Source: an uncultured Spirochaetales bacterium
Lineage (GTDB): Bacteria; Spirochaetota; Spirochaetia; Sphaerochaetales; Sphaerochaetaceae
Direction: 5' to 3'
NCBI GenBank assembly: GCA_934271365.1
Contig: CAKQRI010000009.1
Span: forward strand, 1 to 48,533
Length of the DNA stretch: 48,533 nucleotides
In this document: one piece after another, positions 40,812-48,533 of the stretch
Layout of the letters: every line of letters begins with the position of its first letter
Position numbering within the stretch: the first letter of the stretch is position 1
Notes under the pieces: generated by a model
Told to the model about the DNA's origin: nothing
Databases searched by the model: none
The model's input: the letters and a program-made list of their open reading frames with translations, nothing else
Position numbers and translations under genes: made by a program

Positions 40812-40867
40812 TTTGTCGATTATGTTCGACAAAAAAGCCGATAAAATGTAGAATATGTTCGACAAAA
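40812..40867 (+). promoter_or_regulatory. Palindromic operator and promoter of AAA/DUF4143 gene
   Basis: TTTGTCGA (40812-40819) and TCGACAAA (40826-40833) form a perfect 8-bp palindrome with a 6-nt spacer. ATGTTCGACAAAA occurs here (40822-40834) and again at 40855-40867, 33 bases apart. A -35 TTCGAC (40825-40830) and -10 TAGAAT (40849-40854) fit an 18-nt spacer, so the sites cover the -35 and the start. This looks like repression of the ATPase gene by a dimeric regulator. The upstream gap 40672-40811 shows nothing else. Confidence 0.5.
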
Positions 40868-40879
40868 CAAGGTGAAACA

Positions 40880-42139
40880 ATGAATCATAACATATTGAAA
40901 TCAGTTATACTCGATCAGCATAATGTCATAGAAAAAACAAAAATCATAAATAGAGAGTACGTTTTTGATCTGAATGCCAACTATGTTGTAGTTGGGCTCA
41001 GAAGAGCAGGAAAATCCACTTTGCTATATAAAATAGTCAAGGACCTCATTTCATCAGGCATTAAATGGGAGCAGATTATATACATAAACTTCGAAGATGA
41101 AAGATTAAGCGAATTCTCAATCAATGACTTCAATGATATCCTAGAGGTCAAATCTGAGATGAGCAGTGAGCCGGGATGGTTCTTCCTTGATGAAATCCAG
41201 ATCATAGATGGCTGGGAAAGATTTGCAAGACGCATGGCTGATGCAAAAGAACATACATTCATAACAGGCAGCAATGCGAAAATGCTATCAAATGAAATTG
41301 AGGCAAGGCTTGGAGGCAGATATCTCACGAAATACATATCTCCTTATAATTTCAGAGAATTCCTGAAGGCTAAAGATATACCTTTTAATGAGAACAGCTT
41401 ACTCGGAACTGAGAATAAAGGCAGGATTAAGAAGGAGATGAATGAATATATACATTTTGGTGGATTTCCTGAAAGTCTGAATTTAGAAGATAAAAGAGAA
41501 TATATATCAAGCATTTACCAGAAAGTGCTGCTTAATGATATCGCAATAAGAAACGGGATAAGAAATGCAAATGGCCTTAAGATAATGATGAAGAAGCTAG
41601 CGGAAAGCGTAAAAGATGAAATGTCTTTTTCCAAGCTTCATAATATTCTCAAGACTATAGGAATATCTATAAGCAAGGATTCCGTAATTGATTATATAAA
41701 CTATACAAAAGATTCATATCTTATATTTGCTGTTAGAAATTACTTCTCAAAATTCGTAGATTCTGAAACTACACCTAAATACTATTTCAGTGATAATGGA
41801 ATCCTTAATCTCTTTCTGATAAATGAAGACTCACGGCTTCTTGAAAACTTAGCAGCAATAGGACTGAAAGGCAAGAACAGAGAATTCTACTATCTGAAAT
41901 CAGCCGACATCGATATTGATTTCTATGTTCCAGACAGTTCAACAGCCATTCAGGTAGCCTATTCCATTAATAATATATCAAACAGAAGGGAAATTGATGG
42001 ACTCCTCAAAGCAAAGAGAAAGCTTCCAGAGATAAAGAAATACAAAATCATAACATATGAAGAAGAAGCAGTAATGAATATAGATGGTATTGAAATTGAG
42101 GTAATACCTATCTGGAAATGGCTGATAAATTCCATCTGA
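40880..42139 (+). CDS. AAA ATPase with DUF4143 domain
   Basis: This 419-residue protein has an N-terminal AAA_14 P-loop domain with Walker A GLRRAGKST (residues 39-47), Walker B WFFLDEIQ (about 100-107), TGSNAKMLS sensor region and EARLGGRYLTKYISPYNFREFL. The C-terminal DUF4143 region (about residues 205-370) includes HFGGFPE, SFSKLHNIL and YYFSDNGILNLFL, with a nuclease-like core (FYYLKSADIDIDFYVPDSSTAIQVAYSI). Such genes are common, variably distributed in gut bacteria, and of unknown function. AAGGTG precedes the ATG. It stands alone behind a palindromic operator, next to a tRNA, consistent with an acquired gene. Confidence 0.85.
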   Translation: MNHNILKSVILDQHNVIEKTKIINREYVFDLNANYVVVGLRRAGKSTLLYKIVKDLISSGIKWEQIIYINFEDERLSEFSINDFNDILEVKSEMSSEPGWFFLDEIQIIDGWERFARRMADAKEHTFITGSNAKMLSNEIEARLGGRYLTKYISPYNFREFLKAKDIPFNENSLLGTENKGRIKKEMNEYIHFGGFPESLNLEDKREYISSIYQKVLLNDIAIRNGIRNANGLKIMMKKLAESVKDEMSFSKLHNILKTIGISISKDSVIDYINYTKDSYLIFAVRNYFSKFVDSETTPKYYFSDNGILNLFLINEDSRLLENLAAIGLKGKNREFYYLKSADIDIDFYVPDSSTAIQVAYSINNISNRREIDGLLKAKRKLPEIKKYKIITYEEEAVMNIDGIEIEVIPIWKWLINSI

Positions 42140-42149
42140 AGCAAAAGCA

Positions 42150-42166
42150 CCTCAGCAGTTCTGAGG
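42150..42166. terminator. Bidirectional hairpin between ATPase and Lol-like operon
   Basis: CCTCAG (42150-42155) and CTGAGG (42161-42166) form a 6-bp stem with a 5-nt loop. The minus strand continues TGCTTTTGC, so it may end the five-gene operon. The plus strand tail is poor in T. Confidence 0.5.
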
Positions 42167-42184
42167 CACTTATGAAAAGGTCAT

Positions 42185-43267
42185 TCAGATTGCAGCCTCC
42201 ATCCCGATAAAGCCTGCATATGAATTCTTAGAGAGCGTATTGTTATAGCTATAGATTCCGCCAGCTTTGAACTTGACGCCATCAACAGCCAGAAATTTCA
42301 GAGATGCCTGACATAGAATGCCATTATAAGCAGAATCTGAGAATCTGTTTATCACAGCAAGATATACTGATGTCCTATCTCCAGGATTGATAGAGAAAGC
42401 AGACATCACTTCATACTGCTTCTTATAGAAATCAAGCTCAGATGATAGATAAAGCCCAATAGAGCATGAAGAGCTCTCTCCATCTATAGAATACTGCTTC
42501 ATCATATTTACTGCTGCTCTATAATCATCATAGCCTCTGAATGAGCTCTGAATGCCTAATGTGACGTCAAAATATATGCTGACATCAGCAGCGGCTGCCA
42601 CAGTATGGACATTGTTCTCATTATATGAATAGAAGCCATAGATTCCCTTCATAAAATCTGACGAGAATGTCTTTCTCAGGGTAATGCCTCCTGAGAGGAT
42701 CTGATCCTCAAGAGGAATAGAAAGAGCAGCATCTGCCGCAAAGCCTGATCCGAAATTCTGAGAGAGCTCAAGCATCCAGATATTCCTGCTATCGCTCTCA
42801 CCGGCTTTTTCGTTATGAGATAAAGATGAGAGCAGGACATCCCCTATTCTATAATATGAACCAAGCCCCCATGAAATCGGGGCCTTGCCCACAGTCACCG
42901 TCATCTTTCTCTTGAATGGAGATGGAAACCTGAACTTTATATTAGCTTTCTCCAGAGAAGCTGCTACCACATTCTGATCATCCATCTTTGCAAATGAGAA
43001 CGCACCTTTAACCTCGCCCTTCAATGCAGATGAAGAAGTCTTAAGATAAGTCTTGACCTCAGATGAATAAAGCGGAATATATTTATCTTCCTGAAGAGAG
43101 CTCTCACCAAGAAGCGCATCCTCAAAAGAGGATATATCCATACTGGTAAACGTTCCACTGAAGAAAAGCCCCATCATATCGAGAGAAGCTCCCAGTTCAT
43201 AGTCAGATGCTGAAAGAGTAAAAGCAGTGGCTAAGACAACAAGCAATATTGCAAGCTTTTTCACCAT
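42185..43267 (-). CDS. Predicted outer-membrane beta-barrel protein
   Basis: This 360-residue protein has a clear signal peptide (MVKKLAILLVVLATAFTLSAS). The mature part has alternating polar and aromatic strands and no membrane helices (for example MTVTVGKAPISWGLGSYYRIGDVLLSS and IYGFYSYNENNVHTVAAAADVSIYF). The C-terminal YAGFIGMEAAI could be a closing strand. No family is recognised with confidence. It is last in the operon ATPase-permease-permease-LolA-like-barrel and overlaps the LolA-like gene by seven bases, so it may be the outer-membrane component or client of that export system. Confidence 0.7.
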   Translation of the reverse strand: MVKKLAILLVVLATAFTLSASDYELGASLDMMGLFFSGTFTSMDISSFEDALLGESSLQEDKYIPLYSSEVKTYLKTSSSALKGEVKGAFSFAKMDDQNVVAASLEKANIKFRFPSPFKRKMTVTVGKAPISWGLGSYYRIGDVLLSSLSHNEKAGESDSRNIWMLELSQNFGSGFAADAALSIPLEDQILSGGITLRKTFSSDFMKGIYGFYSYNENNVHTVAAAADVSIYFDVTLGIQSSFRGYDDYRAAVNMMKQYSIDGESSSCSIGLYLSSELDFYKKQYEVMSAFSINPGDRTSVYLAVINRFSDSAYNGILCQASLKFLAVDGVKFKAGGIYSYNNTLSKNSYAGFIGMEAAI

Positions 43268-43992
43268 GAGATCTCCTCTTTATCGAAAATAGACTCATCA
43301 AGCTTCTTATTGAAAGCCAGCTCAGTGATCAGAAGCTCGCTATGATTGCTCTTCTTAACAGCATTCTGCGTTCTTATCGATGTAGGATAAAGAGGCATGG
43401 AGTCTGTGTAATCCGAATAGTAGATATCCTTAAGAAGCTTTCCGCTTCTAGAGAACAGGCTCTGCTTCAGCGGAACATAGCGTTCTTTATCTATAAGCAT
43501 CTCCTCTCTCTGGTATGTCTCTGAAAGCTTCTTTGCTGTGAAGAGCACTCTGTAGCAGTCAATTCCATCAAACTGCTCTTCTCCTATAAGCTCATAGTCA
43601 TACCTTGCATCATAATCATCATCTCCTGTCAGATCCTCATATGAGAAATCAGAACCTAGAAAAGAATTCTTCAGTCCAGAATCAGACAGCCTGATCACTT
43701 CATCAGCATCTGGATAGTAGATATATATCTCATCACCGAGCCGCAGGATCTTCTGGCCTTTATCTAAGCCGGATGTAACAGAAAGGAGAGTATCACCATT
43801 CTTGCGCTGGCTTGCATCAAATGAAAGCGATGTAACGCCGAGCCTATCTGTATTCTTCATTGTTCCTGAGAATGTCATGGAATCAAAATCCATAACATCT
43901 TCCATCTTATCTATGATTGCCTTGGCATTCTCTGAATATGCTGAGCATATAAAACATAGAAGACAGACGAGAATAACTATTGCCTTTTTCAT
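43261..43992 (-). CDS. LolA-like outer-membrane lipoprotein-sorting protein
   Basis: This 243-residue periplasmic protein has a signal peptide (MKKAIVILVCLLCFICSAYSEN). The fold is LolA/LolB-like: KAIIDKMEDVMDFDSMTFSGTMKNTDRLG, LRLGDEIYIYYPDADEVIRLSDSGLKNSFLGSDFSYEDL, GIDCYRVLFTAKK and YVPLKQSLFSRSGKLLKDIYYSDY match the outer membrane lipoprotein-sorting family (DUF4292/LolA-like). It probably carries a lipid or lipoprotein from the FtsX-type ABC complex. The ATG overlaps the permease stop (ATGA). Confidence 0.8.
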   Translation of the reverse strand: MKKAIVILVCLLCFICSAYSENAKAIIDKMEDVMDFDSMTFSGTMKNTDRLGVTSLSFDASQRKNGDTLLSVTSGLDKGQKILRLGDEIYIYYPDADEVIRLSDSGLKNSFLGSDFSYEDLTGDDDYDARYDYELIGEEQFDGIDCYRVLFTAKKLSETYQREEMLIDKERYVPLKQSLFSRSGKLLKDIYYSDYTDSMPLYPTSIRTQNAVKKSNHSELLITELAFNKKLDESIFDKEEISW

Positions 43993-45212
43993 GCTTCCTC
44001 CCTCAGAGCTTCTGCAACCTCAAGCTTTCTGACTTTCCGAGTTGCAAGATAGCTGGCTACTGCAGATACTGTGACTTCTATTGCAATCACAGCAAAATAT
44101 AGATATGACGCTAAATGAGTATAAAGGATATTCGGGAATCCCCAGCCTTCCACGGCATCTGCGCCGAATGGAGTGAGGTCCAGCCCATGATAGCCATAGA
44201 ACGTCACAAGGGCCTTTCCGATTATAGCTGCAATGGATGAAGAGATGAGTGAGATCAGAAGCCCCTCGACTATGAGCAGGATAATCACATAAGAGCGCGA
44301 AAAGCCAAGCGCAATCATCGTGCTTATCTCCTTCTTCCTCTCAAGTGTAGACATCATCATCGTATTGAACACAAGTGTTGATGCAATGAAGAAGAATAGA
44401 ATGATTATGATGGCGACCATCAGTTTATAAAGTGGCAGAAGAGGATAAATGGATGAAATCTCCTTCCAGCCTTTCACTTCAAGACCGTCTCTCCCCAGAG
44501 ATGATGATAGCTTTTCTGCCATAAGAGCAGGATCCTCATCATCTTCAAGCCAGACATGCACCTCAAGTGCACCGCCATCCATGTGGATAATCTGAGAGAG
44601 AACAGATGAAGAGACTACTGCAAGCGACCCATTATACTCTGCGCTATCATAGCCTACAGCGCCTACAATAGTGAAAGTCGCAGCATTTGTGCCACCAGAG
44701 GCAGTCTTGAATATGATAGTTGCAGAATCCCCTACAGACAGTCCGAATTCTTCAAGAAACCTAGGAGTTGCCATAAACTCGCGCTTATTGCTATCAAGAA
44801 GCCTTCCTTCCTTCAATATAGTATCTTCGCCTATATAAACAGAGCCAGGATCAGCTGCAATCACAGAAACAGCCTTGAGTGTTCCGCCTGAATACAATGA
44901 GCCATATACTCTAGCAACAGATTCAACGCTCTTCACACCATTCTGCTCTAATAGAGCCTTCTTAAGGCTATCATAGTCTTCTATATAGAACTGAAGAGGC
45001 ATCAGGCTCTCATATTCGCTATATTTCTCCATCCGGATTCTGACATCTCCGATTGAGAAATTCCTCTCATTGCCTATCATGTCCTCAATGCATGAGAACA
45101 TGAAGCTCATGCAGATTATCACTATGAGGACCGCAACCAGGATTGAAAGACCTGTAATAACTGTTCTTTTCTTATTTCTCAGGCAGTTTCTCAGTGCAAG
45201 CTTTATCATCAC
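43989..45212 (-). CDS. FtsX-domain ABC permease (LolC/E-like), second
   Basis: This 407-residue MacB/LolC-type permease has an N-terminal helix (KRTVITGLSILVAVLIVIICMSF), then a large periplasmic domain of about 220 residues (MacB_PCD-like). Three C-terminal helices follow with ERKKEISTMIALGFSRSYVIILLIVEGLLISLISS, the FtsX signature. It ends ASYLATRKVRKLEVAEALREEA, as usual. It overlaps the preceding permease and following LolA-like gene by four bases each. It is paralogous to its neighbour and likely forms a LolCDE-like heterodimer with it. Confidence 0.88.
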   Translation of the reverse strand: MMIKLALRNCLRNKKRTVITGLSILVAVLIVIICMSFMFSCIEDMIGNERNFSIGDVRIRMEKYSEYESLMPLQFYIEDYDSLKKALLEQNGVKSVESVARVYGSLYSGGTLKAVSVIAADPGSVYIGEDTILKEGRLLDSNKREFMATPRFLEEFGLSVGDSATIIFKTASGGTNAATFTIVGAVGYDSAEYNGSLAVVSSSVLSQIIHMDGGALEVHVWLEDDEDPALMAEKLSSSLGRDGLEVKGWKEISSIYPLLPLYKLMVAIIIILFFFIASTLVFNTMMMSTLERKKEISTMIALGFSRSYVIILLIVEGLLISLISSSIAAIIGKALVTFYGYHGLDLTPFGADAVEGWGFPNILYTHLASYLYFAVIAIEVTVSAVASYLATRKVRKLEVAEALREEA

Positions 45213-46468
45213 GCCCTCCTGAAGAGTTCAGCAATCTCTTCACGCCCAGATCTGAATACCGGGAAGAATGCAGAGAGAGCTGAAAGAATAACAGCCAGAA
45301 GCGGGATTACAGCAAAGGACTGCCAATAAAGCCCTGACCTTAAAACAAGCGGGACTCTATAGCCTAAATCAACATCTGATGATACCCATGCTGTTATATC
45401 AATGCCGTTTTTTGAAAGGGGATATAGAACAGCTGCAGCTAATGCCGTGCCTATAACAGCTCCAATGAATCCTGCTATCACACCCTCATATACAAAAAGC
45501 GATGTTATTCGACCTCGTGAAAAGCCAAGAGAGCGTAGCATTGCACTTTCTTTCTGGCGCTCCAGAGCTGCCATTATCATCGTGTTGGAGATTCCAGATG
45601 CTGCGATTATGAAAAGGAATATCAAGATGAGATAGGAACTTCCTTGATCTCCATTCATTATAGCCATGAGATCATCATTGACATCCTCATAGTAGTAGGC
45701 TTCTAGGCTGCTTCCATCAAGCAGCTTTGCAATTCTCTTCCGCACAGCAGGTGTTGGATCTGATACTCTTCCATCTGTTGCTGAGATCTCGCTTACTGCT
45801 CCATCAAGGAAAAGATAATCATCAAGGACATCAAGGCTCATGAATACCTCAGAGCCATTCACAGCAGGATTCTCTGAATTGAGTATTCCTATTACCTCTT
45901 CATCCAGTGTTTCTGCAAACCCTCCCCTTCCTGTTGTGGATACAGTGACAAGAGAGCCAACAGAAAGACCAAGCTTCTCTGCAATCTTGCTTCCGATTAC
46001 AATGCCATCAAGGCCTCTCTCAAGCCATGAGCCTTCGCTTACAGCAGATGGGAGATTGAATACAGATGCATCTTTTTCCGGGTCGATTCCAACAAGAACC
46101 GCATTGATATCAAACTCAGAGTCCTCTTCCTCTCTGTAGAAGATGATGTCTGCAGCTGTCTTGTACCTCGGAGCGCATTTGATACCAGCCTTCTCAAGCT
46201 TTTCCTCAGCGGCCTCAAGCTCTGAACCTGAAATCAGGTGCTCTGCAGGATATTCTGTTCTCTTATCAAAGTAACCTTCCTCATATATTGTCACTTCAGA
46301 GCTTTCATATGAGAGCAGATTGTATATTGACATATTGAATATGCCTCTGATGAATCCATCAACAACTGTAGAGACCAGAACTGATACAAGCACAGCTATC
46401 ACGGTAATTGCTGTTCTGGTCTTATATCTTGCCAGATTCCTCAGCGCAAGGCTAAGATTTCTCAGCAT
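45209..46468 (-). CDS. FtsX-domain ABC permease (LolC/E-like), first
   Basis: This 419-residue permease is of the same MacB/LolC type. Helix 1 is LARYKTRTAITVIAVLVSVLVSTVVDGF. The periplasmic domain spans about residues 45-280, then ASGISNTMIMAALERQKESAMLRSLGFSRGRITSLFVYEGVIAGFIGAVIG (FtsX domain), with a last helix before SGREEIAELFRRA. Its start overlaps the ATPase gene by seven bases. The periplasmic domain differs from that of the second permease, as LolC differs from LolE. Confidence 0.88.
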   Translation of the reverse strand: MLRNLSLALRNLARYKTRTAITVIAVLVSVLVSTVVDGFIRGIFNMSIYNLLSYESSEVTIYEEGYFDKRTEYPAEHLISGSELEAAEEKLEKAGIKCAPRYKTAADIIFYREEEDSEFDINAVLVGIDPEKDASVFNLPSAVSEGSWLERGLDGIVIGSKIAEKLGLSVGSLVTVSTTGRGGFAETLDEEVIGILNSENPAVNGSEVFMSLDVLDDYLFLDGAVSEISATDGRVSDPTPAVRKRIAKLLDGSSLEAYYYEDVNDDLMAIMNGDQGSSYLILIFLFIIAASGISNTMIMAALERQKESAMLRSLGFSRGRITSLFVYEGVIAGFIGAVIGTALAAAVLYPLSKNGIDITAWVSSDVDLGYRVPLVLRSGLYWQSFAVIPLLAVILSALSAFFPVFRSGREEIAELFRRA

Positions 46469-47172
46469 CTCCTATCCTCCAGAATCTTGCCATCCTTCAG
46501 GATTACGACACGCCTGACATTCTCAAGAACTTCCTGGTCATGTGATGAATAGATTACAGTAATCCCATATTCCTTATTGAGCTTCTCAAGCAGCTCCAGA
46601 ACAATCTTGCTGTTCTTGCTATCTAGATTTGCTGTAGGCTCATCCGCAAGCAGAAGCTTAGGCCTTCTTACTATTGCTCTTGCAATCGAGACTCTCTGCT
46701 GCTGTCCGCCAGACATCTCTCCCGGTTTTCTCTTCTCATAGCTCTCAAGCCCTACTGCCTTAAGTGCTTCCAGACTTGCTTCTCTGGTATCCTTTATGCC
46801 TGTCTCTTCCATCTCCTTCTTTGTCAGAGGCTGAAAAGCAAGCTCAACATTCTCAAGTGCAGAGAGAACCGGAATCAGATTATAGCTCTGGAATATGAAT
46901 CCAAGATTGAGTCTTCTATATGAGGTCTTCTCTTTCTCACTCATCTTCGAGAGGCTGTATTTGCCAAGTCTTATATCACCTTCAGTAATTGAATCAAGAG
47001 TTCCAATAAGATTGAGGAGCGTTGTCTTTCCAGATCCTGAAGCCCCCGAAAAAGCTACAAGCTCACCTGCTTTGATAGTGAGATTGATTCCATCAATAGC
47101 CCTTACTTCCTCTTCTCCTGTCTTATAGATCTTAACAAGAGAGGATATTTCTATCTGATTTGAGTTAGTCAT
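46462..47172 (-). CDS. LolD/MacB-like ABC ATPase
   Basis: This 236-residue ATPase of the lipoprotein-releasing/MacB class has Walker A SGASGSGKTT, the Q-loop IFQSYNLIPVLSALENVELAFQ, the signature MSGGQQQRVSIARA and Walker B LLADEPTANLDSKNS. It drives the two FtsX-type permeases encoded directly downstream. There is no Shine-Dalgarno before the ATG at 47172, and the deduced transcription start falls within a few bases of it, so the message may be leaderless. It is the first gene of a five-gene, fully overlapping operon. Confidence 0.92.
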   Translation of the reverse strand: MTNSNQIEISSLVKIYKTGEEEVRAIDGINLTIKAGELVAFSGASGSGKTTLLNLIGTLDSITEGDIRLGKYSLSKMSEKEKTSYRRLNLGFIFQSYNLIPVLSALENVELAFQPLTKKEMEETGIKDTREASLEALKAVGLESYEKRKPGEMSGGQQQRVSIARAIVRRPKLLLADEPTANLDSKNSKIVLELLEKLNKEYGITVIYSSHDQEVLENVRRVVILKDGKILEDRRC

Positions 47173-47178
47173 AACAAA

Positions 47179-47208
47179 CTATTACTTCGTAATACAATTC
47201 TATGTCAA
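47179..47208 (-). promoter_or_regulatory. Promoter and palindromic operator of Lol-like operon
   Basis: On the minus strand, TTGACA (plus 47203-47208), an 18-nt spacer and TAATAG (plus 47179-47184). The perfect palindrome TATTAC-TTC-GTAATA (47180-47194) covers the -10 element, suggesting a MarR- or TetR-type repressor. No such repressor gene is in the window. Confidence 0.6.
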
Positions 47209-47366
47209 TAGTTAGTCAATCCAAACCAATAGGAAATGAAAATTCTTTTTTCCTGATTAAATCAAACAGCATAGCTTATAAAGGATTTCCATATTACCTC
47301 TTGTCAAGACCGGCGAAAATATTGCACAATGTTTATTGCTCTAGTGGGATTCTCACCAAAGCTTAA

Positions 47367-47456
47367 GGAGAGGTGCGAGAGAGGCCGAATCGGGCTCCCT
47401 GCTAAGGAGTTGACCTGGTAACCCTGGGTCCGGGGGTTCGAATCCCCCCCTCTCCG
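47367..47456 (+). tRNA. serX: tRNA-Ser (anticodon GCU)
   Basis: A 90-nt class II tRNA. The acceptor GGAGAGG pairs with CCTCTCC. The anticodon loop CTGCTAA gives GCT for Ser AGC/AGU. A long variable arm and T-arm (GGGGGTTCGAATCCCCC) are present. CCA is not encoded. A plausible -35 TTGTCA (47301-47306) lies upstream with a weak -10. The gap 47209-47300 shows nothing further. Confidence 0.95.
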
Positions 47457-47459
47457 ATC

Positions 47460-47488
47460 AGTCCTTGAAATGCTCAAGGACTTTTTTA
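47460..47488 (+). terminator. Terminator of tRNA-Ser(GCU)
   Basis: AGTCCTTGA (47460-47468) and TCAAGGACT (47474-47482) form a perfect 9-bp stem with a 5-nt loop, followed by a run of six T. It abuts the stop codon of the convergent restriction-modification fragment. Confidence 0.9.
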
Positions 47489-48467
47489 TTTACTGCTACG
47501 AATATTTTCCACAGTACCTATAATATATTCTCTCTCTTTATCTGTTAAACCAACTATGTCAAATAATTGAGAATTCAAGTCTTTAGAAAAATCTAATAAC
47601 GTATTTGAATTGGAATAATCACTAATATCTATTACTTTTTTCCCTAAAGAAGTAAGTGACTCATCTGTCATTAAAAATAAGAATTTAATCAAATAAGTTT
47701 TTGCATAATTATAGAAATTCACTGCTTCTTCTTTTGTACGAAAAACAGCCAAAGCCACTCGTGATCTACCAAAAGCCGACATGTTATCTATAATCTCCAT
47801 TTGACTATCTCTTTTCTGACCACCAGCATTAGCACTTGAAACAACGACTTTCCACTGATCAATATATTCTTGCCCAGATGGGATATTTTTCCTATCAGTT
47901 ATATACCATTTCGCTCGTCCCATTTTTCCTGCTTTGTCATTAGTTAATATTTTTATTTCATCAGGATAATTGAAAAGGTCACCCTCTTCGTAATCTCTAA
48001 CAAGGTTAGGATTCTTTTCTACATAATCACTCTCAATTGCAAATAATTTTTGCGACAATATTCTATTTGAAATGTAATTTAACTTTTTTTCATTTACAAA
48101 ATTATCTGTTTTATTTGTGATTAATGAATCTGTAGGATTTAGCATTAACAACTCTTTTCCTGGGTTATCAACATAAGTCGAAGTTGTTTTTCCGGCTTTA
48201 TGATATCTGTAATTAAATCCAGGGGCCTTTTTATTACTATTTTTTAAGACAATAGACAAACCATCAGCTATTGCAACCTGCTGAAAAATCTCATGTGAAT
48301 CTGGATAATAGTCTATCTGTTCCAGTTTGACATCGTTTATTTGGTTTAATCCAAAGACTTCCATTCCTTTTCCTGAGCGATGTATCCATCTAGCTCCAGG
48401 ATAAATCAACGATGAATACCCCCCCCGCTATAATAGCATCTGCTGCCATCTGAAAATAGGAACCTTT
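47486..48467 (-). pseudogene. C-terminal fragment of type IIG restriction-modification enzyme
   Basis: This is the C-terminal part (about 320 residues) of an Eco57I-like combined methyltransferase and restriction enzyme, covering the target-recognition region. Conserved blocks include YSSLIYPGARWIHRSGKGMEVFG, QIDYYPDSHEIFQ, KWYITDRKNIPSGQEYIDQWKVVVSSANAGGQKRD and MSAFGRSRVALAVF. The catalytic N-terminal half is missing. The open frame runs up to a TTG at 48409. Just above, eight G (48419-48426) shift the frame: with seven G, the frame continues through GSYFQMAADAIIAGGYSS to 48467. It is more AT-rich than its neighbours and abuts tRNA-Ser, both signs of acquired DNA. Confidence 0.75.
48419..48426 (-). 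repeat. Homopolymer G8 tract causing frameshift
   Basis: Eight consecutive G on the minus strand lie inside the conserved AGGYSS region of the restriction-modification fragment. As read, the frame stops just upstream (TAG). One fewer G restores an open frame that matches the family. It could be a slippage-prone switch, decay, or a sequencing error. Confidence 0.7.
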
Positions 48468-48473
48468 TCATTA

Positions 48474-48533
48474 TAGTAGACAGATAAGAGCAAGGGTATA
48501 ATGACCCCTATGGAGGTTCATATGCCAAAGAAG
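48474..48533 (+). mobile_element. Probable insertion-sequence edge at right end
   Basis: TAGTAGACA (48474-48482), TATAAT (48497-48502), GGAGG (48512-48516) and an ATG at 48522 opening MPKK lead out of the window. The spacing between TAGACA and TATAAT is 14 nt. The layout mirrors the left edge, and the adjoining restriction-modification gene is cut off here. I infer the start of an IS element with its first transposase gene. Four codons are too few for family assignment. Confidence 0.4.

Noticed and set aside
1..48533. CRISPR array or prophage
   Set aside because: I saw no regularly spaced repeats, cas genes, integrase, terminase or structural phage genes.

Overview
The window reads as chromosomal DNA of a gut-type spirochaete, most likely Sphaerochaetaceae or close kin. 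This is inferred from the signal peptides of the solute-binding proteins, which end in the FAQGGAEK / FAGGAKES style without a lipobox Cys, from the PnrA/BMP nucleoside importer, and from the fermentative pectin and uronate gene set. No 16S or other decisive marker is present. Gene density is high, and both edges look like insertion-sequence ends, so this may be a contig that stops at repeats.

Layout. 0-1.2 kb: a chromate-transporter pair whose first half is truncated by the left edge. 1.2-6.1 kb: a BMP-type nucleoside ABC importer (minus strand). 6.3-11.1 kb: a pectin-oligosaccharide ABC importer with a GH105 hydrolase. 11.4-14.5 kb: a 1056-residue sensor/AraC hybrid regulator. 14.8-20.0 kb: uxaB-uxaA-uxaC-kdgR. 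20-24.8 kb: a MATE exporter, then a divergent purine unit (NCS2 permease and adenine deaminase). 24.9-27.8 kb: a CE12 esterase, kdgK, and divergently a KDPG aldolase with an extra C-terminal domain. 27.9-32.2 kb: an M20 amidohydrolase and a methionine-type ABC importer. 32.2-34.6 kb: GH28 and a TIM-barrel isomerase. 34.6-36.5 kb: an IS relic, a thymidine-kinase-like gene and deoC. 36.7-40.4 kb: Nudix, aldo/keto reductase, YigZ and a membrane M28 peptidase. 40.5-42.1 kb: tRNA-Ser(UGA) and an AAA/DUF4143 ATPase. 42.2-47.2 kb: a five-gene Lol-like export operon. 47.3 kb to the end: tRNA-Ser(GCU), a broken type IIG restriction-modification gene and the right IS edge.

Pectin and uronate physiology. 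GH28, GH105 and CE12 all lack signal peptides, so oligosaccharides are probably imported by the YtcQ/YteP/YtcP-like transporter and cut in the cytoplasm. UxaC, UxaB, UxaA, KdgK and the aldolase then form a complete galacturonate isomerase route to pyruvate and glyceraldehyde 3-phosphate. A KdgR-type palindrome sits between kdgK and the aldolase gene, and a weaker copy lies at the uxaB promoter. A separate theme is nucleoside salvage: BMP importer, NCS2, adenine deaminase, DeoC and the TK-like protein.

Most unusual signal. The methionine-type importer appears to be controlled by two different short leader ORFs packed with Met codons. One precedes metN and is followed by a strong intrinsic terminator. 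The other precedes metQ and is followed by hairpins. This looks like ribosome-mediated attenuation that senses methionine or Met-tRNA. The metQ product is moreover a circular permutation of the normal MetQ/NlpA fold: its two lobes occur in reversed order. I know of no description of this combination.
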